Of a DNA stretch of 23,640 bases, positions 23,415 through 23,640 are shown in pieces. The notes below the pieces were generated by a model, which was not told the origin of the DNA, did not search any database, and saw only the letters and a program-made list of their open reading frames with translations. A program made the position numbers and the translations under genes. The stretch is from assembly GCA_001820485.1 (NCBI GenBank), contig MHPU01000008.1, forward strand, positions 28,641-52,280, read 5' to 3'. Numbering within the stretch: position 1 is the first letter of the stretch; each line of letters opens with the position of its first letter. This stretch comes from Candidatus Staskawiczbacteria bacterium RIFOXYD1_FULL_32_13 (lineage in GTDB: Bacteria; Patescibacteriota; Minisyncoccia; Minisyncoccales; Staskawiczbacteraceae).

Positions 23415-23460
23415 ATTAGTATACATTAAACTCACGGTCGTAAGTTTTATGTATACTAAT
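23415..23460. repeat. Inverted repeat B2 (palindromic)
   Basis: ATTAGTATACAT (23415-23426) pairs with ATGTATACTAAT (23449-23460); after one T-T mismatch AAACT/AGTTT also pair, leaving the 10-nt loop CACGGTCGTA. It starts 37 bp upstream of the gene B start. Confidence 0.9.
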
Positions 23461-23501
23461 TTGTTATAATTATAGTACCATAATTCATAAACAATTTATA
23501 A

Positions 23502-23537
23502 AAAATATAAAAAATATCCACAGCCTTATCTGTGGAT
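23502..23537 (-). terminator. Intrinsic terminator of the gene at the right edge
   Basis: ATCCACAG-ccttat-CTGTGGAT (23516-23537) forms an 8-bp stem. In the minus direction it is followed by ATTTTTTATATTTTTT, and it lies 9 bp after the stop codon at 23547. The plus direction also has a T-rich tail, so it may work both ways. Confidence 0.75.
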
Positions 23538-23546
23538 GTTTTATTT

Positions 23547-23640
23547 TCAAACTAAACCTTTCTTTTGCATTAAAATCCTAATCATTTCTTTTAGCAATTC
23601 AATTATCTTTTGCATTAATGTAATTCTAGGATCTTGTTGT
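23547..23640 (-). CDS. C-terminal end of an unidentified protein (5' part outside window)
   Basis: A frame open from the window edge ends at TGA 23547-23549 and encodes QQDPRITLMQKIIELLKEM then IRILMQKKGLV. The tail is an amphipathic helix, of a kind often seen at the C-terminus of secreted or peptidoglycan-related proteins in such genomes, but 31 residues do not allow a family call. The terminator right after the stop supports a real gene. Confidence 0.6.
   Translation of the reverse strand, partial: QQDPRITLMQKIIELLKEMIRILMQKKGLV

Larger units (their letters stand above)
22761..23460 (-). mobile_element. Cassette B: second Cas2/PaaX-like gene between inverted hairpin repeats
   Basis: This 700-bp unit mirrors cassette A: hairpin repeat (22761-22800), 34 bp, gene (22835-23377), 37 bp, inverted hairpin repeat (23415-23460). 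The two repeats share the loop TACGACCGTG and the outer arm AGTATACAT in opposite orientation, while the inner stems differ but remain paired. No target-site duplication was found. Confidence 0.5.

Noticed and set aside
1..23640. Recoded UGA (as in Gracilibacteria/Absconditabacteria)
   Set aside because: TGA ends the HD gene and the gene at the right edge, and no conserved position needs in-frame TGA; the interrupted small gene has TAA.

Overview
The window is AT-rich bacterial DNA with short intergenic gaps, few Shine-Dalgarno sites and standard stop codons (TGA is used as a stop). Several gene types suggest a member of the Candidate Phyla Radiation (Patescibacteria, Parcubacteria-like): a large secreted repeat protein with an N-terminal peptidoglycan-binding domain, a DUF5667-like protein next to an ECF sigma factor, a lamin-tail surface protein, and two PaaX/Cas2-like proteins with no CRISPR array. 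The assignment rests on gene content and style; no rRNA or phylogenetic marker is present.

Positions 1-9072 (minus strand) hold a tightly packed surface-glycan operon. In transcription order it encodes a HIGH-motif nucleotidyltransferase, a short 6PGDH-fold dehydrogenase, UDP-glucose 6-dehydrogenase, a small SpoT-like HD hydrolase, an NAD-dependent sugar epimerase, a Wzx-type flippase, a B12-type radical SAM enzyme, a GT2 glycosyltransferase and a pyruvate kinase. The kinase runs into what looks like an ATP-sulfurylase N-terminal domain as it leaves the window. A divergent gene (9131-11410, plus) encodes an O-antigen ligase/polymerase with C-terminal TPRs and ends at tandem terminators. Together these genes would make precursors, assemble, flip and polymerise or ligate a surface glycan.

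Positions 11513-17657 (minus) hold an envelope locus: a probable S-layer protein with markedly higher GC than its neighbours, a structured 250-bp leader, a membrane-anchored DUF5667/anti-sigma-like gene, an ECF sigma factor with a consensus and nearly leaderless promoter, and a four-helix/DeoR-type regulator. A cluster of TGTCCTA boxes lies between sigma factor and regulator. Positions 17824-18348 are a compact transcription unit (promoter, RBS, small ORF, terminator) whose reading frame is split by one in-frame TAA.

The most unusual structure lies in 18366-19058 and 22761-23460. Two cassettes of about 0.7 kb each carry a single gene for a membrane-anchored winged-helix/Cas2-like protein, flanked on both sides by inverted copies of a hairpin-forming palindrome. 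The repeats of cassette A are perfect over 39 bp. Those of cassette B keep the loop and outer stem while the inner stem has changed with pairing retained. The upstream repeat sits 37-38 bp from the start codon in both. Between the cassettes are rlmN and a two-LTD surface protein. Palindromic REP-like sequences are embedded in frame in the regulator, in rlmN and in the LTD protein, and a larger fold-back repeat lies between the sigma and DUF5667 genes. The right edge carries the C-terminal end of another minus-strand gene with its terminator.
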